A DNA stretch of 64,000 bases from Amylostereum areolatum (Eukaryota; Basidiomycota; Agaricomycetes; Russulales; Stereaceae): assembly GCA_012932865.1 (NCBI GenBank), contig SAXG01000004.1, positions 496,001 to 560,000 on the forward strand. The letters are read 5' to 3'. The notes under the pieces are model-generated. The model saw only the letters and a list, made by a program, of their open reading frames with translations, did not search any database and was not told where the DNA came from. The translations under genes were made by a program, and so were the position numbers. This document shows, piece after piece, positions 32,171 through 42,719 of this stretch; the first letter of the stretch is position 1; the number at the start of each line of letters is the position of its first letter.

Positions 32171-34542
32171 ATGGGTGTACAGTGTACGATTTCTTCCCGT
32201 CTTTCCGCGTCCCTTTCAGCCTGATCGCTGCATCTCACACAGCCAAACACTTCGTCAACGCGCCTGTGTCCCTCGTAATACAGTCCCTTCAAGGTTTGTG
32301 CACGATCAACCCCAACGTTAGTCTCGACGTGGCCGACAAAGGTGCGCCATTCCAGGCTTCATAGCATTAGCAGTTGTATCCTTCTCATCCCGCCTTCAGT
32401 CGTTCACCTGATCGACCAAGACAAGTCCAAAGTAGCTATCATATGTGGGGGAGGTTCAGGACATGAACCTGCCCATGCTGGCTTCGTCGGTAGGGTCTCT
32501 ATCGACCGGTATCTCATACCGCTGACCCCTCCTCCAGGCTATGGAATGCTCACGGGCAAGTTTGTAATTCGGGTGTGAAACTGAGCGCTACAATCTTTTA
32601 ACAGCTGCTGTTTGCGGGAATATCTTCGCATCCCCGGGCCCGAACCAAGTTAAGCGTGGTATTGAGCTGGCTGGCAACGACGCAGGGTACGTTTCTGTCC
32701 ATAGATTATTTGCTTCTGCTGACTGGCAACTTTAGAACCTTGATCATTGTCAAGTCCGTACTGTACGTTTCAGACGGTCTATACGCTCACATGGCCATCG
32801 TAGGAACTACACCGGCGATGTCTTAAATTTCGGCCTAGCAAAAGAACAACACGCTGCAGCCCACCCTGAAAAAGCGGACCGCGTCAAATTCCTCGTGGTA
32901 GGTGACGATGTTGCAGTGGGAAAATCCCAAGGAAGTATTGTAGGTCGTAGGTACGTCTCTTCGCATACAGGCAGAGCAGCACATCCGATTCCATATCTTT
33001 GCACCTGTAGGGGCCTTGCTGGCACCGTTATAGTATACAAAATTGCCGGTGCTTTTGCACAAACCGGAGCCTCTCTCGAGGAAGTCTACAAGGTCTCCGA
33101 ATGGGTTTCGAACAGACTTGCCACCGTCGGTGCGGGCCTCGACCACTGTCATGTTTGTCCGATGCAGTCCTTGCTCCCTCTTTTCTGACTTTTTTTAGGT
33201 CCCCGGTACTGCCACTGGTGAATCGCACCTCCAAGGAAGTGAGGTCGAAATCGGCATGGGTATCCACAATGAACCGGGAACAAAGCGTGTCTCTCCGGTT
33301 CCACCGCTGAACGAGCTCATCGAACAACTTCTTGACCTGCTCCTCTCCCAGTCCGACACCGAACGTTCCTTCCTCCCTGTCACCGGGGACAACGATGAAG
33401 TTGTACTTATGGTTAACAACCTTGGAGGCGTGAGCGAGCTAGAACTGGCTGGCGTCGTTCGCGAGGTGGAAAAAAACTTATCAAGAAGACACGTTGCTGT
33501 TCAGAGGGTCCTGAGCGGCACCTACATGGTACAGTCCACTCCTATTTCTGATACGATGTGCACTTTACCTTGGTTTGTATAGACAAGTTTGAACATGCCT
33601 GGATTCTCCATCACCCTCCTTCTCCTCCCCTCCAAGGGTGACTCAGATGCACCCCCGGCCGATTTCCTCCTTCGTCTTCTTGACGCTCCAACATCTGCTC
33701 CTGGGTGGAAGTGGTCTTCGGGCAAACCTCCCTCTAGGAAATCGTCCCAGCCAGCCTCCCACGAATCACCAGCGTCTTCAGTCCTCGGAGAAAGTGCCAC
33801 TCGGCTGAGCGCTGCTGAACCATCCGACTTTGTGGACGCCATCCGGAGGGCGTGTCAAGCCGTCGACCAGGAAGAACCCGAGATAACACGCATGGACACC
33901 ATTGCTGGTGATGGTGACTGTGGGTTGACTTTACAAACCGGGGCCAGGGGTGAGTATCTCTCCAGGAGATGATATTGTACTCTGATGAGGTGACATCACA
34001 GCTGTCCTCGAGAATATACGATCCCAGAAGATCAGCGGTGATGACGTGGTAGGAAGTATGATCGCGTTGTCCTCTATCGCGGCCGATAAGATGGGTGGCA
34101 CCAGCGGAGCAATCTATTCGTGCGTCCCTCGTGCGAGTGTACATACTTGCTATGATATTCATTCCCTACTAGTATATTCTTTTCAGCTCTTGCCCAAGGC
34201 TTACAATCTGCTGCCGGTTCGAACAAATCCGCTACAAATGAAATCTGGGCTCAGGCGGTGTCGTCTGCTCTGGCCAAACTATACACCTACACCCGGGCGC
34301 GTCCTCCGTCTCGCACCATCGTTGATCCCCTCGACGCCTTTACGCGGGCGCTCGCCAATACACCCAGAGATGTGCGTGCGGCTGTGGGAAAGGCAGCTGC
34401 CGCCGCCGAACAGACGCGGGACGTGGAGGCCAAGGCTGGGCGCAGCGCATACGTCGAAGGTGACCTTCTCAAACGTGAAAGGGTACCCGATCCTGGGGCC
34501 TGGGGCGTAAAAGTTGTGTTGGAGGCTCTTCTCGGAAATTGA
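32171..34542 (+). CDS. DAK1: Dihydroxyacetone kinase
   Basis: The best start is ATG 32171 in a 4-nt first exon (ATGG, 32171-32174), joined to 32243-32341 ([20 protein letters not shown]) and to an exon from 32400 ([20 protein letters not shown]). DhaK-domain marks are [43 protein letters not shown] and the substrate-binding His in GLDHCHVPG. The DhaL domain follows a linker: [25 protein letters not shown] (phosphate and magnesium-binding Asp cluster), MGGTSGAIY and [11 protein letters not shown], ending LEALLGN with TGA at 34540-34542. It phosphorylates dihydroxyacetone (and often glyceraldehyde) with ATP in the cytosol, for glycerol use and detoxification. All catalytic blocks are intact. 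Confidence 0.93.
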
Positions 34543-34970
34543 GTCGGTAAGTAATGGCTTGACGGGGATCTGATTAAGAGTAAAACAGTATACTTTTGTA
34601 CTACTTTATGATATGAACCTTATACATGAAGCTTGAGATCTGAGATCTGAGAGCTTGAGAACGCGCATACTGCGCGCCCCATGGCGCGATGATAACTTTG
34701 GCATGTACTCGATCGACGATTTGTGTACATAATATAATCCTGCAGTCCCATTCCTTCCCGCCGAATGCTTTATCTCGGCGGGCAGCCAGTCTCAATTCTG
34801 GGGATCAGGGCAGACCCGCCCGGGATGTTCAAGGAGAGTATCTGGATTGTGACTCGTTGCGCAGAATGGTATACAAGTGTAGCAAGCTCAAACCTGACCC
34901 GCGATTATTTAAATAACGAGAGCCGCTAGTAAGAAGGCGGAAGACACGTTCAGTGGACACTGGCAGGAGA
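34543..34970. other. Intergenic region between convergent genes
   Basis: 428 bp between the stop codons of the kinase (plus) and the chitinase (minus). Contains a GAGATCTGAGATCTGAGAG stretch at about 34634-34652. No gene seen. Confidence 0.45.
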
Positions 34971-36379
34971 TTAGACCGGGAACGCCTGCGAACGAACAGT
35001 TTCGATCCAGTCTGAATCGCCATCGGGGAACTGGTTGGAATACGTTGGAACACGGTTGATGGAGTAATGGCATTAACATACCTCCCACGTCATCACACCT
35101 GCATTCCAGCCCTTATTCGCGGCCTGTGCGACGCATCCTGCCAGGGTAGAAGGATCGATAAAACCGTTGCTCGCGTCTCCGCTAGTCGCAGGCTTTCCGA
35201 TAACGAGTTTGTCCTGGTCCACACCATTGGCGGCGATCTCAAACAGAGCTGAACCTGGAAAGGTACCGCCAGATGTGTTGAGCAAGTTGTCACAAGTGGT
35301 GTACTCATCCGTGCCCTCTGAAGAGAAAAATCCAAAAACATCAGAAAGGAAAGGGCAGTCTGATATGCCTAACTCACGATTGTAGAACTGGACATTGTAC
35401 TAAAATCAAGCGCGTCAGCGGTCTATTGCGCGTGCCCAGTTCGGGAAAGGCATACCCAGTCAATGAGATCGCCAACTGCTTGGTCAATCGCAAGGTATCC
35501 TCCACCCGACCATGCGTCGGACTGGAACCTGAAAAAAATACGTGTAAGAAACAGCGTTGTGTTTGACCTCCACATGTCGACGTACCATGGTGCAACCGCT
35601 GGAAGGACAGTGTAAGCATATAAATATAATCATACAATGCAGGTGACAATACATACGGGCATGAGTAAGGATAAAGTCACCGGCCGGAAGCTGGGCCCTC
35701 AATTGCTTCGTGAAAGACGCGAGCCAAGGCTCGGCAGGTCCATCGGCATTGTTGAACGCAGTGAAATCCTACCGTGTCAGGCATGAAGAAGCATGAAAGA
35801 GAGAAAGAGAGAGAAGTGCGCTGTACCTCATAATCAACGTCAATTCCATCGAGGTCAAATTCTTTGACCCAGTCGGCCATAGTATTTGCAGTTGCGACGG
35901 GATCCAACCCTGAGGTGGTGGGCTGTTCTGTGGAGCCGAAGGCCGATACTATAATGGCGATTCCTGCGTCTGCATATTGTTGTTTGATTGTCGATCGCTG
36001 GTCTGAAGAAAGGGACATCCACTCTTGAGCTTGATCTGCGGGCCCCGAGGATAAGAGAAAGGAGAGTGCACTGGGAGTCGTACATTGAAACGGATTTCGG
36101 ACCACAGCTAATGACACTTACAAGGTATTGAATCCCTGGAAAGCAATTGATTAGAAGGGCGCATCAGGGCGAAATAAAGACACAACCCACCGTAACTTCA
36201 GAGACAGCAGGGGCAGCACCGGAGACGAAGAGATCGCTGTACACAACGAAGCGAGGAGCGGTGGGGACGAGGTCCTTTGCACGCTCGACCAGGCCAGTCA
36301 GTGTCGGCGCAGCCACAACATTTCCAATGAAGACGATGCTTGTAGCGAGACGCGCAAAGGTTGGAGCGAATGGAACCAT
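34971..36379 (-). CDS. GH18 chitinase-type glycoside hydrolase, secreted
   Basis: ATG at 36379 starts a signal peptide (MVPFAPTFARLATSIVFIGN, cleavage likely after VVAAP). The mature part has FVVYSDLFVSGAAPAVSEV, SAFGSTEQPTTSG, then the family-18 active-site motif FDLDGIDVDYE (DxxDxDxE; the last Glu is the acid/base catalyst) near 35850. Further blocks are QLPAGDFILTHAP, IDQAVGDLIDWYNVQFYNQG, KLVIGKPATSGDASNGFI and GWNAGVMTWEFPDGDSDWIE, with stop TAA at 34971-34973. Several 45-70 nt introns interrupt it. Such enzymes cut chitin or related beta-1,4-GlcNAc chains in the wall or environment; class III/V-like fungal forms fit. A GH76 gene on the same strand follows upstream. Confidence 0.88.
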
Positions 36380-37616
36380 CTTGTGTAACAGCTGAGGGGG
36401 GTCGAGAGACTGGATGACAAGGAGAGCGAAGCTTAGGCCAAGTATCGCAGGCTAGAGCAATCAGGCTTTATACACATACGAAGAATGGGAGATACGGTAG
36501 AAACAAGGGTGAGAAGAGTGAGAGTTTCCCGTTGCGTTCGCATGGTGCACGCGCGCCCAACCTGACCCAGAATGTCCGATACAATACTAGAAGAACGACC
36601 CCCGGTGGGCCACATGAAACCGAGATCTACCTGTCGGGAAAGTAGTGACGGTTTTTGGCGTTGCTGCTACGTGGTATATCGCCAGATTCGAGGCGTGGGG
36701 GCGTGACGGGCTTGAAACCCCATATGAACCACGGAGAGAGCAGAACGAACGAGGGCAGCATTGAAGGAAGGATAAGAAAAGATGTATCGGCCTCGTGGCA
36801 CTATCTGACGACGCGACGTCGGTACAGATGGACGTAGCACCTACGATATCGACGAGTTGCATCTTGAGGCGGCGTTGTAAGCCGCTAGTAGCAGGGAAGA
36901 CAGCGTTATTCGGGCGGGTCGCAGAAAGAACCACGGTTGACATGGTTTTGTACTAAGTCGAGTGGAGCGAGTGGAGCAAGGCCATGAGCTGCAGTTGTCG
37001 ACAAAAGTTACGGCGGATAGGACAATTGTACAGACGAAGAGACGTACAGAAAAGGCAACGGTCCTCGTGGCTCGGAACCGTCGTCGTCTTCGTGATGTCA
37101 GTCGAAGCGCGTGAGAGTTAATAGCGTGAAATTAGGACGTCAGGTTCATGAGACTGGGATATACATGAGAGAGGCTCCCACTCACCTCGTGGCCATCAAC
37201 TTGAGCTCGTGGCCAATATCATCGGCGGCTTTTATAGATATTGGGAGCTCGCGGCAGAAGCAACCCCGTACATATCGATGTCCGAGTCCACGGTGTACGC
37301 GTGTGAATTAAGATGAAACGAGCCTGGGTATGTGAGAAGCAGCCACCGTCGTTGAATAACTAGAATTTAGACAGATAAAAGGAGAAAGAAAGGCTGAAAA
37401 CTTTCAAACCTGGGGAAGAGTCCCGGCTAGCTGATTTCGTGTACTAAGCTTGCCTGAGTACCGAGTGAAACGACGACGGTATTCAGGTATCCATTGGTAC
37501 GAAAAAACTTGCGAGTATCTTCCAACAAAGGGAGCGTATACATCAACCTACCCGCTGTTCATGGTTCAACAGGTCCCATACTAATGTCCATTGATTAGTA
37601 TGCCGGTGCTTAACAC
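36380..37616. other. Intergenic region between the GH18 and GH76 genes, with a possible stray exon
   Basis: About 1.2 kb, containing the chitinase promoter. A minus-strand frame from 36943 begins MSTVVLSATRPNNAVFPATS and continues LQRRLKMQLVDIVGA, then loses coding character near a GTAGGT donor-like site; it may be a first exon of an unrecognised gene or a leftover. GAGCTCGTGGCC-type words repeat at about 37185-37215. Nothing else is recognised. Confidence 0.35.
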
Positions 37617-39297
37617 TTATCTATCGTTGGAAATCGAGCTTACCTTCGCTGCTGCAATGATAGCCTCTAATCCAGCGGTGGTGCTCTGAACAGATATCAA
37701 TGAGCCGGTGGTTGTGTACCAGTTAGAGCCGATATCGTTATCTGGGGTCTTGGACCGGAGAGCGCCCTCGGATTGTTTACTCGAGAACGCGCTATACTTG
37801 GCCGTACGTGCGCTGTCAGCGGCGAAGTCAAGATAATACTGCCAATGCTTCATCATGAGGCCCTGTTCGTCTCGGTCAGCTGGCTTGGAAAGAAGGTGGT
37901 CCTGGGTACAGACCTTGAAAAGCTCCTGAAAGCACGTGTTCAGATCAATGCAAAGTTGTGGATGCACAAAAAGGACAACAGACCGAATCTCCATCGCACG
38001 TAGAGTGGGTGGCATCGTCACATATCTCCTTGACAAAGCCGTCGACAGTCAGATGGATAACAGCCGCATCCATAGTAAGCTCAGCCTCTTCAAGTAAGGT
38101 CTTGTTGGATGTGATGCTTGCAAGTGCACCAAGACCTGAGGCTATGACGCCCTGATAGGACAGTGTGAGCTTGGCCTTCTGTCCGGATTTATTGAGAACA
38201 CACCTTGTTATATGTCCACGTATTCTTAAACCAAGTCAGAGCCGTACACTTGGGTGCCTCCAAGATGGGTTGGAACACACCTCTCCGTTATTCCGACAGT
38301 TAGAGTCGAGACCATCGTTCCAGAGGCCATCCGAATTGCGCATACCCGAATTATAGACTGGTTGTGTTTAGTACATAACTGAAGTTTATGTGGTACGAAG
38401 TAGACCTACGCCATGCCCATGCTTTGTTTGCGTTGTCTAGATATGACTGCTGTCTCGTCAACTGGTAACCCACAGCCGATGTCAACAGGAACAGTTCATT
38501 AGTTATCGCGTTCTTGTACTTGTGATCGGTGTTCCACCACACTGATTGGGAAAATTTGGGTGAGTAACAAGCAGGATGCTTGACAGAAATGTACAAACCC
38601 CCTCCCCCGCAGACAGTCTCATCCCACTCAGAGGAAACGGAGTTGTAGATGTTTATTCCAGTCTCCTATCCCTCTAGTTAGTCTTGATGGTGATGATAGC
38701 GGAGGATCTACCAACAAGCCACCGCTGACTCTCTTCACCACGAGCAGACCGGAGCTCCGCTATTTTCCACAACCCTAAAATCACCCACTATAAAAGTGGA
38801 AAGGCCGATTAACGATTTGACGGATCACATGAGACTGTTGGCGCACTTGGGCATCGTCATTGAACCCTTGCATAAAAGTTGGCCAGTTGATGTTGGGGTC
38901 CTTGGATGCTTGTATGACTCCCCACGTGTCTCCTACATCGTACCATGCAGAAATTCCCGCGGACCACATCAAGTTGTAGATGTCTTCAACTGCGTTCTGG
39001 AAGGAGCATAAGCGTGCGAGCCAGACAAACGTCATGTCAAGGTACGCACGGCATCCGTCCACCGGCCACCTCCGTTGTATTGTCCGGGCGTACTGTTGTA
39101 AAATGTCTGTAGCCGTGCGGCGACCGACTGTGATTATGAAACATGTAAGTCGCGGCTTCGTTAACATGAGAAGGAAGCCTGACCACGGCAGAATTTAGAG
39201 TCTCCGGGCAATCGCGCCCATGCACAGTGCGAGAAGCTATTGAACAGGTGAAGATGGCAAAGCCAAGAGTAAGAAGCACGGGATAAATGAAACGCAT
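37617..39297 (-). CDS. GH76 alpha-1,6-mannanase-like protein, secreted
   Basis: ATG at 39297 opens a signal peptide (MRFIYPVLLTLGFAIFTCSI). Later exons carry AYLDMTFVWLARLCSFQNAV, GDTWGVIQASKDPNINWPTF, VWWNTDHKYKNAITNELFLL, QSYLDNANKAWAW, NSGMRNSDGLWNDGLDSNCR, TWTYNKGVIASGLGAL and VDGFVKEICDDATHSTCDGD, typical of family 76. The C-terminal part (LLMKHWQYYLDFAAD-like, YSAFSSKQSEGALRSK, AAKVSSISNDR) ends at TAA 37617-37619. In ascomycetes, Dfg5/Dcw1 of this family help attach GPI mannoproteins to the wall; secreted forms hydrolyse alpha-1,6-mannan. No C-terminal GPI signal is obvious here, so a soluble enzyme is more likely. The usual paired Asp of the active site was not placed with certainty. 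Confidence 0.8.
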
Positions 39298-39839
39298 GAC
39301 AGCGATGAAAAGAGGCTGTCGGAGACGGTCGCGACTTGCTGGGGCCTTTATAATGACCGTAAATCTCTGAAACTGTGAAACAGCGTCGGAACCTCGAACG
39401 ATGATGGTACGAAATATCATACATCACGTCTCTACTCCAGCGGAGTATGCGGACAGTTCGACGTCAAAGTAGACCAAGTCGGATGACAAGCGTCGGCGGC
39501 CACGTCGAGGTTGAAGGCGGCTTGTTGAACCTCACGGTAAGCAATCAGCAGTAGATGAGGCCAGCACCCAACAAAGACGATTAAATGAGTACTCGTACTC
39601 AAGATAAGTATTTGATGAACCGATATGTAAGTAGTATGCCAGAAGGAATCTGCCGGGGATCACTCTTCAAGCTTGAAGCTTCAAGAGTCCGACTTTACTT
39701 TGGTGTTCATGTGGCGTAAAGCAGGGGTGGGCGGTTCGTCGTGGCGTACGGACGAGAAGCGATATCGAGGAGAGACCGAGACAACAGGTCCACAAATAGC
39801 CGTATCCTCTAGTCCATTGTGCTTATACAATATAATGTA
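39298..39839. other. Intergenic region with CTTCAAG palindromic words
   Basis: Upstream of the GH76 gene and of the third tRNA-Glu. Contains ACTCTTCAAGCTTGAAGCTT continuing to TCAAGAGT (39662-39688), an imperfect palindrome. No coding sequence is called. Confidence 0.45.
39662..39688. repeat. Imperfect palindrome of CTTCAAG/CTTGAAG words
   Basis: ACTCTT..AAGAGT outer arms enclose CAAGCTTGAAGCTTC. Similar CTTCAAGC runs appear on the other side of the tRNA at about 39952-39990 and near the first tRNA-Glu copy at 14891-14942 and 15546-15570. Confidence 0.6.
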
Positions 39840-39921
39840 TCGGATATGGTGTAACGGCTAACATTGCCGCCTCTCATCGAGAGTTTCGCGGCAGCTCGGG
39901 GTTCGATTCCCCGTATCCGAA
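39840..39921 (+). tRNA. tRNA-Glu (CTC) with 10-nt intron, copy 3
   Basis: Identical to copy 2 except for one base in the intron (TCGAGAGTTT instead of TCGAGAGTCT). Acceptor, D, anticodon and T stems are perfect. Anticodon CTC; discriminator A. A run of seven T at 39923-39929 ends transcription. The only change being inside the removed intron supports selection on the mature tRNA. Confidence 0.93.
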
Positions 39922-40079
39922 GTTTTTTTGGTACACGAACTCAAGTATTGAACTTCAAGCTTCAAGCTTCAAGCTTTAAGTTTCAAGAGCGACCATACTG
40001 ATACACTTGAGAAGATATCTATCTATCTGAGAGAACCGATGAAACATGTTTCACCGCGACACTGCCAGTCGAGTTTTTG

Positions 40080-40263
40080 CCGGAGGAAAAAGTGTGAAGT
40101 TTAGTCTAGAAATAGGTTACATATTTCTGGTGGAAAAGTATTGGTACCAAAATGGTGGAATCTATGGTGAATCTACCATTGTTTCTACCATCTTAGCACC
40201 AACATTTTTCCATGGAACATATGTAGCCCATTTCTAGACTAAATTTTATCATTATTTCCCGGG
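40080..40263. mobile_element. Hairpin (foldback/MITE-like) element
   Basis: The left arm (about 40080-40165) reads ..TTTAGTCTAGAAATAGG.. TACATAT ..GGTGGAAAAGTATTGGT.., and the right arm (about 40180-40263) contains the reverse complement with roughly three quarters identity (..ATGTAGCCCATTTCTAGACT..). The innermost exactly pairing block TTTAGTCTAGAAAT is 14 bp. The arms meet near ATGGTGAATCTACCATT, leaving almost no internal sequence. There is no coding capacity. It lies about 160 bp upstream of the eL43 start. Target duplications were not identified. Confidence 0.7.
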
Positions 40264-40425
40264 AAAGAACTCGGCCATGCTGGCACAGTGGCAGTGCACG
40301 AGTCCGACCGGCAATGTCGGTCACGTGGGGCAACTGTACATGTACTTCGGAGGATCCCGTCGAACCCTGCAAGCCTAACTCATTGGCCATTGACTGGTTC
40401 ATCGACAGCCTCAAGACCCTTCACG

Positions 40426-41000
40426 ATGGTGAGCTCGACAATTCTATACCTTATGATATAGGCTGACGTTTGTTCTCCCAGACAAAACGTACACGCAAAG
40501 TCGGTGTTACCGGAAAGTACGGAACGGCAAGTATCTTGTCTGTGTGTACAGGTTGTGCGAGGGATCTAATGGTCGATTTGACGATGTAGCGTTATGGTGC
40601 GTCCCTGCGCAAGCAGGTAAAAAAGGTGTGTATTTTCTTTTCCGGCGGCGAACGCGGGACTTACGATATGATGCTGCATAGATGGAAATCACTCAACACG
40701 CCCGATACACCTGCCCCTTCTGCGGCAAGGTCAGCGGAAACCCACGCCATTACCGTGCGATCCTGCTCAGTATAAAACTGACGATAATTCGTCGACAGGA
40801 CTCCGTGAAGCGTCAAGCTGTGGGCATCTGGAAGTGCAGCGCATGCCGCAAATGTATTGCTGGTGGAGCGTGGACCCTCTCGACGACTGCTGCGGCGACG
40901 GTTCGCAGGTGCGTCACATAGTCCTCATGTGTTAGCAAACATTTCATTGACCCGGTGTCGTAGCACTGTCCGTCGTCTCCGCGAGATCACCGAGGCATGA
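40426..41000 (+). CDS. RPL43: 60S ribosomal protein eL43
   Basis: Six exons: 40426-40428 (only ATG), 40482-40526, 40590-40625, 40682-40729, 40799-40908 and 40964-41000, total 279 nt and 92 aa, the exact family length. The protein reads [83 protein letters not shown] and ends RRLREITEA. The four zinc-binding cysteines (CPFC and CSAC) are present. It is a component of the large cytosolic ribosomal subunit. The second intron starts with GC instead of GT (ACG|GCAAGT), a rare GC-AG intron. The first exon holding only the start codon is common in ribosomal protein genes. Confidence 0.97.
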
Positions 41001-41160
41001 AGTCATGATTTCGCGCCATCTCCCCTTCGCATGCTGTTTTTCTTCCACTGTTGTTCTTCTACGCACATAAGATCAATGATCATAGGCATCTATGACATAT
41101 GCAAACCATCCAAGTAGTTGTGAGCAACCAAATCCAGTGAATACGCATCCAGCCCGTCTG

Positions 41161-42247
41161 CTACGCCTTCGGTTTGCGAATCCAGAACAGGTAATTACAG
41201 TCGCTTGTCCAAGGGCTGGCCGCCCTTGACATGAGCTTCCAATCGCCTTTCCACGGCAAGTATATGATCCCCCTAACCTCGGCCTCCGTCCTCGTCGGTA
41301 GTCCATTCTCATACAGACGGGTTATCCACGGGCGGCCATCTCTTGGGGATTTCTGGAAGAAGGCGATCATTTCTGAGGGGTTGACATACTTTGAATGCGT
41401 GTGGGTCCCGGGCTCGACAAGCCTCAGCACCTTCTCTGCCGCAAAGATGGTTAAAATGTACGAGAGCGGTGTGCGTGCTACCGTCGACAAGAACAAGTGT
41501 CCGCCCGGCTATTGCAGATGGTCAGACAGCATTGTAACGCGATGCAAGGAACACCGAACCTTTACAAGTTCCGCACATGAGCGCAGGAAAGCCGTAGGGT
41601 TATCGACGTGCTCGATGACCTCCATTGAACATACGACATCGAATCGGCGAGGTTCTTGAACAAGGGTCTCCGCCGAAGCATGTCGGTACGTCAGAGAACC
41701 AACGTCGGATGCTCCGGGGGTTATGAGACGAGAGTCGGCGGAGGCTGTGTGTAGAGAAGCGATCGCGATGTTAGACTCGGACGCGTCGATGGCGAGTGTA
41801 CGCGCGCCCGCACGCGCCAGGCTCTGCATAGCGGGTCAGCAAGCCGTAAACAACCACTGGGAAGGTGCGTACTTCAGATAGAATTCCTCCCCCGCACCCA
41901 ACATCCAGCACATCCATCCCATGCAACATGTGGGCACCTCGGGCGCGTTCCCACTCCTCCCCCTCCTCTTCCCGAGCTACCTCGAGCAGTTTTTCTCGGA
42001 TAAATTGCATTCGGTGTGGGTTCATCTTGTGAAGCAGCCCGAATTCGCCGCGTTCGTCCCACCATAATGAAGACAGACGTGAGAAGTGGGCGATTTCCGC
42101 CTCGTTGACGGTGGAGCCTGCGGCTGGAGCAGAGGAAGTATTGAGAGCAGAGTGAGCACGAGATGTGGAGAGAGCACGAGTTTTCCAAGTTGTGGGGGGA
42201 GTGCTACGCCGAGTGATAGAAGTACGAATTGCTGTTCGCCAGGACAT
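41161..42247 (-). CDS. COQ3: Ubiquinone biosynthesis O-methyltransferase COQ3
   Basis: Exons 42247-41873, 41823-41560 and 41508-41161, all joined in phase 0, give 328 aa. The N-terminus (MSWRTAIRTSITRRS) is basic and Ser/Thr-rich as a mitochondrial targeting sequence. Family marks are HFSRLSSLWWDERGEFGLLH, MNPHRMQFIREK, the SAM-binding motif DVLDVGCGGGILSE, FDVVCSMEVIEHV and GGHLFLSTVARTPLSYILTI, ending DCNYLFWIRKPKA. It methylates ring hydroxyls of polyprenyl-benzoate intermediates on the matrix face of the inner membrane in coenzyme Q synthesis. The gene converges with eL43, with about 160 bp between them. Confidence 0.95.
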
Positions 42248-42719
42248 AACTTATAGATGACGGTCGTGGTTGCGGTCAGGTTGTGGAATATTAAGTACCG
42301 ACTCTATGAATGTTACATAAACCCTAACCTCATTGTACGCAATGATACTTACTTCGCGGCTCGCCCCTGTGGCAGGGCCCCAGATACATAAAAACAGTGA
42401 TGATATAATATGCCAGGACACTGTGTGTACAAGAGTGTCGAAAGAATAGTATATAACACAACAGGATCTAAGGAATAATTATGTCAATTGTGTAGGGGTA
42501 TCCTTGTGGTGATGAAAAGACAACAACGGGGGTCACGAAAGAAGTTGAATGTCTGAACAAGGAAACAGGACCAGAGATAGACTAAGAGAGGGGTAGAGGT
42601 TAACGAAAGACTTCAGTGGGCACGGAGAAGGAGTCCAGACATGATACAAGAAGGTGGAGGTTAGCTGAACAATACGGAGTGGTCTTTTACTTCACGAGGA
42701 ACAGCGTCTAAGACTGGCG
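42248..42719. other. Intergenic region upstream of COQ3
   Basis: About 470 bp, AT-richer than the surroundings, between the COQ3 start and the end of the next minus-strand gene. No coding frame is visible; it should hold the COQ3 promoter. Confidence 0.45.

Noticed and set aside
39840..39921. tRNA-like element or pseudogene because of the 17-nt anticodon loop
   Set aside because: All stems are perfect, a terminator follows, and the extra 10 nt sits at the canonical intron site with anticodon pairing, so a functional intron-containing tRNA fits better.
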